Positions 1 to 12,594 of a DNA stretch of 64,000 bases are shown here, one piece after another. The notes beneath the pieces are model-generated. The model was not told the origin of the DNA. It made no database searches and worked only from the letters and a program-made list of their open reading frames with translations. The translations under genes and the position numbers were made by a program. Numbering within the stretch: position 1 is the first letter of the stretch; each line of letters opens with the position of its first letter. Origin of the DNA: Cladosporium sp. IMV 00045 (lineage: Eukaryota > Ascomycota > Dothideomycetes > Cladosporiales > Cladosporiaceae); contig MSJI02000663.1 of the NCBI GenBank assembly GCA_001931905.2, positions 21,660 to 85,659 on the forward strand, in the 5' to 3' direction.

Positions 1-1082
1 CCAGGAGTTGGTAGGGGAGACGTCGAGGGTCCAGTTTGAAGGGTCGAGATGGGATTCAGGGAAAGGGTGGTGGAGTCTTGAGGGATGGGGAAGGGGGTCT
101 TGGGGCTGAAGAAGGGCCGCAGGAGGAAGTAGGCCGTCGCGCGGCTGAGGAGGGGGTTGACGAGGAGAGTTCCTTCGAACGGCCCTGTGTTGCTCATTGC
201 TAGCCAGCCCTGGAACATGCGGAACATGCTGCACGCGCCCACGCCCTGGTAGAGGTCGGAGGTGACGTGCAAGCGCCCGCCCGACTCCCACGGGTCGTAG
301 GCTTCCCAGTCGCCCCGCCAGATGGCGTCGTACACGCCGCCTTTGCCGTAGCCCTCTGGCTCCCAGCGCTCGCACGAACCGCCGTCGACGTGGGGTCCGA
401 GAGCAAAGCGTGCGTCACCTGGCAGGCGCATGCGCAGGCGGTCTGCGTAGATGGTCGGGTGGCTGCCGGAGACGAGCGCGGAGGGGTCGGCGGAGTGCCA
501 GAATTCCATGAGGAAGCGCTGCGCTTTGATGAGGTTGGGATGCGAGCGGGCCTTGATCTGCGCGGGGGACCAGTAGAGTTCGTAGACTTGCGGGTTTTCA
601 GGTGGGAAGGCTTTGGTGTGCGGGTTGGCAGCGATGTATTCTCGCAGCTCGCGCTTCAAGTCCAGAGCGTCGCTCTCGGGCACCACGTCGCGGATGACGG
701 CGACGCCGCGCTTCTTGTGCTCGGAGCGGAATTCGGGGCTGGCGGTGTCGAGGTCTTTGAAGTCGATTTCAGGGACGATGCTGCTGCCTTTTTCGCGGAT
801 GAGAGGGATTTCCTCGCGCAGGGTGGCGAGGAGGCGGTTCCAGGAGGCGTGGAGGGCTTCTTCGTTGCCAGCGACGAGCTTGCGCTTCACTTCGGCGAAG
901 CGAGGGTCGAGAGGTCCGAATTGCATGCCGGAGAGGGAGGCGAAGGCGTCGGAGATGTCGCCTTCGCGCTTCTCGCCTTGGGTTGTCGTTGCTGCGTTGC
1001 GAAGGGTTTTGTATGTGGGCGTTGCTTTGATCATGCAGCGGCAGCCTGCTCGCCAGGATGGCAGCATTTTTGTGGTCACCAT
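1..1082 (-). CDS. DUF1479 family protein (3' end outside window)
   Basis: The minus strand is open from an ATG at 1082 to the window edge (about 360 codons, no intron needed). DUF1479 proteins (YbiU-like) belong to the double-stranded beta-helix, 2-oxoglutarate/Fe(II) dioxygenase-like superfamily; their substrate is not known to me. The family signature is clear: a FRSEHKKRGVAVIRDVV block about residues 119-135, and a metal-site-like stretch HVDGGSCERWEPEGYG starting at His231, giving an H-x-D pair (His231/Asp233). A cysteine stands after the GGS where I recall other residues in relatives. The first 35 residues are rich in Arg, Lys, Thr and Ala with almost no acidic residues, so a mitochondrial targeting peptide is possible. 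The family is usually somewhat longer than what is visible, so only the C-terminal end is missing. The family assignment is firm, the function is not. Confidence 0.85.
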   Translation of the reverse strand, partial: MVTTKMLPSWRAGCRCMIKATPTYKTLRNAATTTQGEKREGDISDAFASLSGMQFGPLDPRFAEVKRKLVAGNEEALHASWNRLLATLREEIPLIREKGSSIVPEIDFKDLDTASPEFRSEHKKRGVAVIRDVVPESDALDLKRELREYIAANPHTKAFPPENPQVYELYWSPAQIKARSHPNLIKAQRFLMEFWHSADPSALVSGSHPTIYADRLRMRLPGDARFALGPHVDGGSCERWEPEGYGKGGVYDAIWRGDWEAYDPWESGGRLHVTSDLYQGVGACSMFRMFQGWLAMSNTGPFEGTLLVNPLLSRATAYFLLRPFFSPKTPFPIPQDSTTLSLNPISTLQTGPSTSPLPTP

Positions 1083-1859
1083 GGTTGTGTTGTGGCCCGT
1101 ATGTGTATCTTGTCAGTGTTCAATGCCAGTGAGATGTGATGTTTGGGAGCTGTGCAAGGACGGGCAAGGTGAGTGTTGTCAGTTGTACTTGATCCTTTGA
1201 TGATAAGGTAGTCACTATAAAGACCAGATCGACACCTTTATGTATTTCACATCTTCCCTAAGTACGTCGCGTCGTCTCCGCCAGAGACCCCAGAGACCCG
1301 CCGTGACATGCAGCAGTGATTGGTATAGAAGGTGACGTTGGTCGGGGATCGAATGATTGCCGCCAGAAGCCGAGCGGAGTTTTGCTTCACAAACAGTCAC
1401 GTGAGCGGTATTTCCCAATCAAGCAGGCGTCGACCGCCCGCGAACACGGACCGGCATCTCCACTGACCGCCCAGCCATTCCAACCTCAATGCCCCTCCTC
1501 GACGGCAGAATAGCCCCACTACCTCCGCAGCTCTGGCTCTCGCCTATATTCAAAAGAGCATTTCTTCCACATCGTGATGTTGTTGATAGGTCTTTTCGAC
1601 CGGTTGTGCCCTCCAAGCCTGCGGCGTTGGCATCTGCATGGGTTCAAATCCTAGTTGGTAGGCGAATCGTCCCGTCTACTGCGAAACCTATTCATCCGTG
1701 TCCTGTTTGTTCTAGCCTGAGAGCTTCGATACGGGCGAAGGCAGGTATTTACGTAGGGCAATTCTCCCCTCTTCTAGCAAGTTGTTATCCTCATCTCTTC
1801 TTTTACTGCCAATTGTACCACAACGAATTCTCTCACGAACACGCTACAGATCAGCCAAC
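1083..1859. other. Intergenic, divergent promoter region
   Basis: This stretch separates the DUF1479 gene (-) from the beta-glucosidase (+). I see no coding sequence. The last ~60 bases before 1860 are pyrimidine-rich and look like a 5' UTR or core promoter of the beta-glucosidase gene. There is no convincing TATA box. Confidence 0.6.
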
Positions 1860-3470
<1,611 letters not shown>

Positions 3471-3487
3471 GTAGAGTAGGCTTGCAG

Positions 3488-3655
3488 TAGCTCGAGTTTT
3501 GCGTATACTACATATTGCCACAGTGACATCGTCCATGGCTGCCGTTCTTGAGGGCTGGCGTCGCTTCAAGTGTAGCTCGAGTTTCGCGTATACAACATAC
3601 CGCCACAGCAATATGATCCATGAGCGCCATTTTCCAGGGCTGGCGCCACTCCAAA
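3488..3655. repeat. Diverged ~83-bp tandem duplication
   Basis: Two adjacent units, about 3488-3570 and 3573-3655, both start TAGCTCGAGTTT and share GCGTATAC, a run around CATA..GCCACAG, and GGGCTGGCG near the end. The differences are scattered, many of them transitions, so the duplication is old. It lies just after the beta-glucosidase stop codon, probably in its 3' UTR or just beyond. No function is evident. Confidence 0.75.
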
Positions 3656-4168
3656 GTCTTTTCGCTTTCGGTACGCTCTTCCCGCCGTCGGTACCGACCT
3701 TGAGAGATCGGTTGGCGCCGTGCCGTGTCTTGTCAAGTCACAGCCAGGACATGCCGTTTGTAGACCTATAAGTGTTCCTCCCATATCTCGGTTCGCAGTT
3801 CCAATGCCTGAAGAGAAATCTGAATAGGAGACTGGCGAACTCACGGCGTCTCTACATTTTCACATTCAGACTCGTCTACCAGCTGGCAGAATCCTCGGCT
3901 CCCCATTCCGTTGTCCCAAGTAGGCCCTCAATTGTGTGATAGTCTTCGTATTGCGTCTTGCCACGACATTCACATTCAGACCTGGATGGCAGTTGCAGGC
4001 CAGTTGCCTCGCCTGATCCTACCTCGGCTCTCGTGGTCACCATGTCTACACTTCCGCGAGAAGAACAACTGCCGTACCCTTGTCTCAATTCCACATCAAA
4101 AGGATAAATTTCAGCTGGACGCCTGGCGCCAGTTGCCAACGGCTCTTCTGTCGGCTTATATGAGCGAG

Positions 4169-4522
4169 CTAAGCGCGAGAGCAAGGCATTGATTGCCACA
4201 ATGCTTTCGACGCAGCCGAGGCGCAGACCATACCGTTCTCGAGCATAACTCCGTCAGCGGTTTGTAGAAAGTCGGTAAAGCACGCAAGCTCGTCAAAATT
4301 CAGCCCTGAAACATGATTGACGCAAGACGGTGACTCTTTATACATAGGCGAGAGTTCTGCAGGAAACCCTAAAGCCCGCAGGATTTGATTCCCTGTTCCA
4401 GAGATCTGTTGTTGACTCGCTTCGCGTGACGACGCCGACAGTACGGTCTCCCTGACTCGGGCTTGACATGCAGAAGTATGGTAAGCATTAGCGATGATTG
4501 ACAACATGCTGGTGAAGATCAT
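4169..4522 (-). CDS. Weak candidate: small Cys-containing protein
   Basis: A 117-codon frame starts at ATG 4522. The first ~18 residues (MIFTSMLSIIANAYHTSA) are moderately hydrophobic and could be a signal peptide, and five cysteines follow. I recognise no family. A second minus-strand frame at 4598-4957 lies just upstream and could be either an exon of the same gene or chance. It is listed only because small secreted proteins are easily missed; it may well be noise. Confidence 0.15.
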   Translation of the reverse strand: MIFTSMLSIIANAYHTSACQARVRETVLSASSREASQQQISGTGNQILRALGFPAELSPMYKESPSCVNHVSGLNFDELACFTDFLQTADGVMLENGMVCASAASKALWQSMPCSRA

Positions 4523-7500
4523 GGCCGGGTGGAACGGCTGTGTGACCCAAAAGGCCCCAGCCGCTCGGCCGGGAGGGGGGTTAGAGTACCACTCAACTCA
4601 CGGCACATGGTAACAGCGGATTCGACGGGTCGCACTGGGACCGGTGAACGATTCCTCTGATCCAGGTATAGCAACCACTCGAGCCATCATAACTCTGTAA
4701 GCGATGTCTTCCAGGAGGCAGAGGTATGTTTCAGAATATGCAGCCTCAAAGTATGATGATTTGCAATTATCGTCAGATATCCTATGCGAACACGTCGGAC
4801 GACACGGAATTGACGAATGCCCTCGTTGTGTCAACCGAGCCGCCAGTGCTATAATCAGCACATACCATCGGTTAGAGAAGTCCTCAATCATGAACAACAT
4901 CTGCTTCCACGCGAGCAAAGCGAAGCGATCTGGGTTCGCGATAGACACTCCTACCACTTGTCAGAAAAACATGCTATGTTGGCGATTCAGTCAAGTCGAA
5001 AACCTTGAGAGGTCTACGTGCGAATCTTCCCGACTGCCTCCAAAAGCGTTGGGAACATAGGCTGCTTCTTTGTTTTTTTCTGTTGCTAATCACACCTGTA
5101 TCAGTGATTCAGTAGTGCTACACCTGCGGAAGCAAAGGGAAGCGAGCGTGAGGGCACCAGCCGTGATGATGCCGTCAATAATGGCCACGCAAACGGCAGA
5201 TCTGGTCCTGTGCACCCTTCGCGAGACTTCACTTCGAATCAAATTGTTGACATGCGGCCCACCGGCTCACGGCCCACCCGCAGCCATCTGCAGACGCGAG
5301 AGTAGGTCTTCAATTAGAGTTTCCCGGCAAGCGGCAGGTGAATCCTGCCACACGAGGCATGCCTGTTGTGTTTGTATGTGGCGCCTAACTTTTTCGCTAT
5401 GTCTTCCAGAACGCATCGCGCACGTGTCGGCTGTTTGATCGGGGCTCGCTTAGAGTGAAGCCATCGTGGAACTGGTTGCGATGTCGGCATTCCTTCAAGA
5501 CGCTTGAGATGTATGAGATTGAGAACCCTCCCACCAGCAATACGAAGATCAAACACGATGACAGTTTCGCAAGGCAACGTTTGCAACAGCAGAGCGGGCC
5601 TGTGGGACCAACACGACTGACTTACTCACACATACTTGCCAAGGGCGCTCTCCACGAAGACCTCAGGGTTTCTCCAGTGCCCTAAGATGACAGAGTTAAC
5701 AGTCGTCACTCAGGCTGCCAATCCAACCGCCCTAGGATACTCTAAGGGTCAGGTGACCTCAGTGAAGACTGGGGAAAGAGGGTCTATCACGGTTCGTATC
5801 CGGATCGTCGGTCGAAAAGGGGTCGGAGATGATACTGTTCCTGGAATCCGCGACTACGCCACAGAGTAGCCTCATAAGGTCGACCAACAAACTGCTCTAT
5901 CATCTCGGAGATAATCCGCTTCCGAACGGACTGCACCAAACGAAGTGCAGGAGGTACATCCAGAAGTCTCTATGGCCAATGATACTTCGCAACAGAATTG
6001 CCGGAAATCTGCAAAAGCCAATTCGCACATGAGCATCAAGCTTCGCAATATACCATACTGGGGCTACGCGAGCTGATACACGATCGCGGTGCCCGACTTC
6101 AGTATGCGTTTGCCTCGTTTCAAACATGTCAACAAACACGGCGGGAGACCGCGGACAGGTTTGAGCATTGCCAATCAACGTGGCATCCCTGCGACATATC
6201 TCGGCTCCACTGTTTTGGGGCGCCGACGAACTGCTTCGAGAAGCCCACAGATATACCAGAAAGGAGCACGGGATTTACAGTCCTACTCTTGGCAGGTACA
6301 GGCGGTTACAAATTGAGCCAAGTAGAACGACCAGTGCCATCGCCGGGCCTTGGCCCTTCTGCCCTTCCAAGTGCCTTCTATTCAAAAAAGCAAAAGCTTG
6401 AGCCCTAACAGAATTATTCAGTCATGCACTCCACTTCTGCGATTTACTACAACGGCCACTGCTAGCAGTCAGGGCAGCGTTCGAGCGACAACGAGACTCC
6501 TCTGGGCACGGCTGGCCAAATCTACTTGAGTCAAGTTGAATGATACTTTCACCGTCACAGGCACGACACTCGTGACTCTTGAGTCCGATGCGCGGAGCAA
6601 ACGTCTCACAGAACGCAATGTGATGCTTTGGCGTGCGGTGATGAAGATCAAACGAAGAGAAGCGGCTCATGGCCCATGCTGGTGAGATAATGATAATCAC
6701 AAAAGGACGTCAATGTAAGGCCGGCAAATCCCCGCCTATGCTCCGGCAAGTATGGTCAACTCGCTTGGCTCAATTAAATTGAGGGCGAGCAAGGGATATC
6801 AAGATGGAGGTCATATTGTCGTGTGCGCAATGGCAACAATAATGTTAGAAGCATATTGCAGAGCTGTACGTTGACGCAGCAGACGAACTGAAGCGTTGCG
6901 CGGCAGCTCGATGCATGCACCAAAGGACGTGATTCCTTCAGACGTCGGAAGTCGGAGACATGGAGCCACTGAGCAAAAGCGATTTTGGCCATTGGACCAG
7001 CAGACCAGCCACAGTTCTCTGCCGCAACGTCTGAGAGTGTAAAACTCTACCTCCGTACAGAACTGCCCTTGTTCGAGCACGAGCCTTGGTGTCTCAAACA
7101 TGGAGCCGCACGTGGTATATATTGAGCCCCCCGAGTTGCTCTGACGAAACGGCGGAAGATGATTCCGTTTGTAAGGCCAAAGTTCTCACATAGCCCATGC
7201 CTGGTCTTGAGTGGCTGATTATACAAGGCCGAGGGGATGCAACGAGTTGAGCGCTTTGGCCGCTTTCTGCATCTTCTTAGCGGCGCACGATGCACTGCGT
7301 TGAGTTTATGGCAAGGTTTGGGGACGCGCCGCGAAGGTTGGTACCTTGAGTAGGGTTCTGTCAGAACACCCAAAGATTCAAACCTTGCTGGCTATTTACC
7401 GGGAGCACGTCGTGTAAGCACCGACAGCCTTGAAGGATGAGGTTGATGGCGGTCTGAAGGCTCATCCACGGTCGCCGCCATCTTCACAGCACTCGTGAGT

Positions 7501-7881
7501 GGAGATGCTCTCCAATTTCATCATCCGAGGTGGGCCGTCGGCGACCGCTGCCGCAACGGCTCGCGCAGGGCCCCTTTCTTCACCTTGGGTGGGGGCGAGA
7601 GCCCGTCTGGTGTGCCTGTCCAGCCTCACAAGTCATGATCTAGTATGGGAAAAGGCAGGGCTCCAGGCAGACGTGCCCGAAGGATGATGGGCGGTCAATC
7701 ATCGTGGGTTTGTGAAGTCTGCCCGACGGTAACTTGGGCCTTCCAGCCAAGCAGGACGCTCTCACTGCCTGCGTCAGGCCTGTTGAAGCCGCAGGAAGGG
7801 ATCGACCATCGGTGTGCATGTTGACCGTCGATATAGAGGCAGCCTTCCTGACCGTTACGTCGAGCTTCGGTCCCATTATCC

Positions 7882-7913
<32 letters not shown>
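7882..7913. repeat. CAT trinucleotide microsatellite
   Basis: About ten CAT/ATC repeats in the intergenic region upstream of the bZIP gene. Depending on frame they read as poly-His, poly-Ile or poly-Met, so the short open frames across it are not meaningful. Confidence 0.9.
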
Positions 7914-7914
<1 letters not shown>

Positions 7915-8329
7915 CAACCCTTACTACCCTCCTATCACCCACCCCGTCTTGTTTCATCCGCGCACCTTCGTCACTGCTAAGCAGCTAGCGGTATTTTGAT
8001 GCCGCACGCCACGTTTCTGCACTGACTATCATCCTGCCTTGGTGTCGAAACCAAAATAGAGCTAATGCGTCCATCCACGTGCGCTCCCAGCTCGACCTCA
8101 AACTTATAGCCACAGCATCCCACCCTTGCTGTTCCTGTCGGATAGCGATATTAAACTACGTCTAACAGCCGAACGCACGCGCAAAACAGTAGCGGCGATC
8201 ATTTTGCCGACCTGAAATACACTTGGAAGTACAATCATATAACGCGGTCGCTGCCAACAAACCTTCTTTGACCACTGGACACCACCAACCTGAATCGCTT
8301 CCACCTCATACAACGATCAACCTAATCCC

Positions 8330-9747
8330 ATGACTTGCGTTGTGGCCTCATCCTGGAATCCCTTGAGTACGTCTGTCTCATGGTCATCAATGAATCCGCA
8401 TCCGGCCGATTCGTACAACGCCAGCCTTGAGCGAGCACCATCACATGGTTACGCCTCTTCCGGCTCAGAGCAGCCCAAGAAGTCGGGTTCGACCACGAAG
8501 AAGCGCGCCTCTAGAGCCGGAACACGCAGCGTTAGCACTCTCTCTGCTGCACAGCTGGAACGTAAGCGAGCGAATGATCGAGAAGCCCAGCGAGCGATTC
8601 GGCAAAGAACGAAGGACCACATCGATGGCCTAGAGAACACCATCTCGGAGCTGCGTCGATCACAGGACGCCAGCGAGAGAATCGCTGCTGCTGCAAGACA
8701 GCGCAACAGAGAGCTCGAGGAGGAAAATGCCTACATGCGTATGAAGCTCAGTGAAGCTGGGTTGGCAATCGATCTGCCTCCGCCTTGTAAGTTTTCAATT
8801 GCCTTTTTCGATGCAGATGTCAGAACAGAGCATCACTGACACAGTCAGCCTCGCGTCCGCAAGACCCATCTCTCTTGACAGCGCACACCTCGTCGCCAGC
8901 AACTCAAGCGTCAGGTGCCAGCATTCAACGCCCTGCGTCAACCTCCACTTCAAGGAGCTTCTCAGGAACACATCCCGGAACTTCTGGGTCCTGGCAGCAA
9001 CAACAGCCACAATCGCAAGTCCCGCGAGGTAGCTATAGCGGCCTTACCAACCTTCCGCTTGCTGTCCCTGGCAGTGCACCCATTCCGCCACAGCCTGGCC
9101 TCACCACATGGAGGTCGCACGACAGCGCTCAGCCTGTTCCCCCAATTGCTGGTGAAATACATCCACCGGCTCGCAATGCGTCAAGCTTGCCTTACAACGC
9201 GCCTCAATCTGAAAGACCGCAATGGCAAGCTACGACTTCCCAATACCCATACACAGTATCTGAGCAACCCGCTCAGACACAGTATCAGGCTCCTCCGCAA
9301 GCTGCTCCTCAGCAAGCCCCTCAACAACAGCATTCTCCATATGCCCAGCCGCCTCTGCAGAATTATCCCCAGACACAGCATCCTTCGCAGCAGCACCAGC
9401 AGCAGCACCAGCCTGCGTACCACCCTCCACAGATGCCACCACAAACGGAGTTCCAAAATCTCTCCGTTTCCGGTAGTCCGGCCTCTTACTCCGTGTCCGC
9501 GCCAGTTTCCCAAGCGTTTGTGCCCAACCAACCTTACCAGGTTGCACCCCTGCACTCTACCGAATATCAACAGCATCACGCGCAGGTGCCGCCTCCCCTA
9601 CCCGGCCCTGCTTATCACTCGACGGCGGGTGAACACACATACTCTGCGCCTCCACAAGCCCAGCAACAGCCGCATCAACAGTCTTCGATGCATTACCGAG
9701 ATGATTCTGGGAGGGGTTACCCCCTGAGCCACTATCCTTCGGCGTGA
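8330..9747 (+). CDS. bZIP transcription factor with Gln/Pro-rich C-terminus
   Basis: This is a nuclear DNA-binding regulator. Two exons, 8330-8786 and 8849-9747 (62-nt intron, GTAAGT..GTCAG), give 451 aa. The basic region at about residues 80-100 reads ERKRANDREAQRAIRQRTK, the form with Gln-Arg-x-x-Arg seen in a fungal bZIP group, followed by a short heptad region (HIDGLENTISELRRS) and a second coiled-coil-like stretch rich in Glu and Arg. The intron falls just after LPPP, beyond the zipper. The C-terminal half is low-complexity, rich in Gln, Pro, Tyr and Ser, as in activation domains. ATG 8330 is the first in frame; an ATG at 8390 (MNPHPADSY) is an alternative start. The target genes cannot be inferred. 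A gene-poor region lies on its left and ~1.6 kb without a gene on its right. Confidence 0.88.
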
Positions 9748-11392
9748 ACGGATCGCAGCCGTTCCAAGGCCCGATTTTCAGATGTTGACAGATCTGAATT
9801 CGGCGATAAAGAGACGTGTTCTTTCACGAACGGCGGTCAAGTTTCTTTCTGGATTCTGCGGCTATTCAAACAAGTCCTGCTCGCGTACAGTAACATACTG
9901 TGAAACGGCCTATAGATACGCTCGGACAATGATGACATCACCAAAAGTCGATCGTTCACAGATCATAGCCTCACAAGAATACCTCCGAAGCAGAGTAGGA
10001 GGCACCATGTTGGAACCATACCATACCGTCTACCGCAACTCCGCCTTTCCGTCCGGATTTGTGCAATCGGCCTGTGGAAGAGGACATCCAATAAGGTGGC
10101 AAGATTGTCTGCACATCGCCCGCGGACCAATACAAGCAGCCAATCAGATCACGCTTCAAGTACCGGAGTCCGGCTCCGCGCTTACGCTTAGGTCTCTTTG
10201 GACGTTGCGACTATGATCTAGGGTCAGCATAGCAAGATGAGGACCTGCTAAGTCACCTTAGGAAGTCAGGAAGGCATCAGGTGGCCGAGAGGAAATCCGA
10301 AACGAGCGGTCACGCAGAACGTGCAAAAGTAGTGCAGACGCACAGGCTGGCTCACTTGTTTTCTTCTGCTGGCGCACGCGGGCACACCTCGGAAAAGCAT
10401 CGACTTTTCGCAGGAGCTTTAGAAAAGGAGCATGGACACGGCTTGGAACAGTACGAAGATCGACGAAGAGCATGGGTTTTGTTTTTTCTGGCGGCATGGC
10501 ATTTAATCTTTCTGTTGCTTTGCTTGCATTTTTAGCGCTCGTACCATTAGTTAATATAACCCATTTCCTATGTTGTAATGTTTTTGCATTAGACGTCACA
10601 CGATAATAGAAAAGGGTGATGGAACGCACTTGAGATAGGAGTCGCTCCACTTCGGGAACATTATCGACTCCCACAATCTACGGATCATACTCTCCGTCAT
10701 AGCTGTTTGGTTTCCCTTTTGGCAGATCAGCCTTAGGTGGCTCGGAGACGAGGACATCGTAAGTCTCGTATCCCGAAGTGTCTGTATAGTCTTGTAGGGC
10801 CAGGTATTTTGATATATCCCAAACAACTGCCGCCCATCGCTGCTCAGATGTTGTCCCACGGCGGACTCAGTAGCGCGCAAGAATAATATCGTAAGCGAGA
10901 TAGCCACGCTTATAGCGCAATCGTCGTGACAGCTTGGCGAGAATAGCAGCGTGGATCATGTATTACTATGGCCACGTTGATTATAGTTCAACAAGGCGGC
11001 CTCACAAGGATATCGCGGCTTAGGGGCCCCATATCGGGCAGTTGGAGGGAAATGGAAGAAATAGTGGCTGAGCGAATTATATTTCAGTCGCCGCGGTACT
11101 TCCAGCCGGAAATCTCAAAGTCTACTGGTCACTGACTGCCGGACCCTACTCCGCAAGGCTGTGGAATGAGAACGGGATCTGATCAAATGGATCTGTGGGG
11201 TGTCGTTACACCGGTAGCCTCGTTGCGAGAGTAAAGGAGATTATTGCGCAAGCATTGAGCACCATAGTGCATATGTTAGATAGGAGAAAAGCACCGAGTT
11301 GCGGAACTCGGAGGTACGCCGGGAGATGTGAAGACGGCACTAGACGGCTGAAAGAACGAAGTTTCCCTAGTAGGATCGCACCCTAAAAATTA
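9748..11392. other. Intergenic, nothing recognised
   Basis: About 1.6 kb between the convergent bZIP and oxygenase genes. I see no supported coding sequence. A perfect 7-bp stem with a GCGG loop sits at 11294-11311 (CCGAGTT/AACTCGG), about 80 bases beyond the oxygenase stop codon. It could be a 3' UTR hairpin or chance. Confidence 0.55.
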
Positions 11393-12594
11393 TTACGCGC
11401 CAACAAGAGAAGGGCTGTTGTTCTGCGCTACCGCATCCTTCACCGCCACAGGCCTGGAATCCCTGACATGCGCCGCATCCGCGGCTTGCTGCTTTCTGAC
11501 CTTGGCGAGCAGATCGGGGTACCACCTCTCCGACACATCGGGATGACTTTTCACCCGATTCATCAGAGTCGCTTCTCCTAAATGATTCCACTTGCCCTTT
11601 ACGAATGTGAATTCTACGTCATCTTTGCGGCCGCCTTCGCGATCGAGAATCTCCTCGCGTAGCGCGCGTACGTGCAAAGGGACGTCCATCGACTCGAACT
11701 TGGCGTCGTAACTCACTCCTTGGAAGAAGGGAATGCTGAAGCGTGGCCCTTGACCTGCTTGTGGCGACAGTACACGGTGAGTCGTGCTGGCGCATACACC
11801 GCCCGTGAGAGCTTCTAGACCTTGACCGATGGCGACGACCAACGTGCCACGAATAGGTGGGCAGTCGATCCATTCGCCTTTGGTGTTCTGGGCCTGGAGT
11901 CCCTTGACTTCACTAGCTTGAAGGAGGTAGCTCGTGAGCATGCTGTCCTTGTGAGGGCCAACACCTTGGCCAACACCAGTGCCGTTGTCGGGATATTTGA
12001 CAATCTTCAGCTTGTGTTGTTGTTCCTTGTCGAAGAAACGGTCGAACGCAGTGCTGGGTAAGCCTAGGCTTTCCGCAATGAGATTTGTGAAGAGTATGCT
12101 GACATTAGACATCTGGCGCATGTACTCCTCGTATACTGGTCGGAACGAAGGCAGCAATTCCGCGTTGGGCCACTGATTGGGGCTCAACAGGTTATGATAT
12201 ATTGGAGCCTCCGGTCCAGGAACTTCATGTGGTGTGCTCAGATCGATCTGCTCTCGCCAGTCTGCCTTGAAAGCCGTTATCTCGTTGCCCAGCTGGATTG
12301 GATGTCAGCTACATAGACCTGTCATCGCGGGCTCAGATCGCGTACTCTGGAATACCCCAAGAAGCTTTTCGCATTCTTCATCTCGATGCGTAGCTTTTCG
12401 TCTTCTGGCAGGTCGAAAAAACTGATGCCTTGCTCGCAGACCTTGTCATAAAGATCTTGGTTGATCCCAGTGTTCTTGATGTACAAGAAACCCACGTGAA
12501 GTAGGGCATGCTGCAGTTGCTGAAGAAAGTCCGGCTTGGTGGCCTCATCTCTCGCCAGCGCCAGATCTAAGATTGGTATTTCCTGAAAAGCCAT
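11393..12594 (-). CDS. 2-oxoglutarate/Fe(II) oxygenase, isopenicillin N synthase-like
   Basis: A cytosolic non-heme iron oxygenase of the IPNS/flavanone hydroxylase-like superfamily. Exons on the minus strand: 12594-12346 and 12292-11393, with a 53-nt phase-0 intron (GTACGC..CCAG); 382 aa. The N-terminal DIOX_N region starts EIPILDLALARD. The iron ligands are His197 and Asp199 (GPHKDS) and His255 (STTHRV); Arg267-x-Ser269 (RFSIPFF) is the 2-oxoglutarate clamp. The join YSR-LGNEI is typical of this fungal subfamily. The C-terminal 80 residues are charged and less conserved. Members act in secondary metabolism or on unknown small molecules; the substrate is not deducible here, and no other pathway genes flank it. 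It ends with a Ser-rich tail, QNNSPSLVGA. Confidence 0.9.

Larger units (their letters stand above)
3471..8329. other. Gene-poor stretch, no recognised gene
   Basis: Almost 5 kb without a coding sequence I can support. Short open frames occur on both strands but none shows a known domain or a sensible exon chain. It is not AT-rich as RIP-mutated repeats are, and I recognise no transposase, reverse transcriptase or terminal repeat. It contains an ~83-bp diverged tandem repeat at 3488-3655, a weak Cys-containing frame at 4169-4522 and a CAT microsatellite at 7882-7913. The last few hundred bases should contain the bZIP promoter and 5' UTR. Confidence 0.6.

Noticed and set aside
1628..1650. tRNA B-box-like GGTTCAAATCC
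   Set aside because: No matching acceptor stem, D-arm or anticodon arm upstream; the T-stem is also imperfect.
7734..7999. Short frames with poly-Ile or poly-His tracts
   Set aside because: They arise from the CAT microsatellite and have no other protein-like features.
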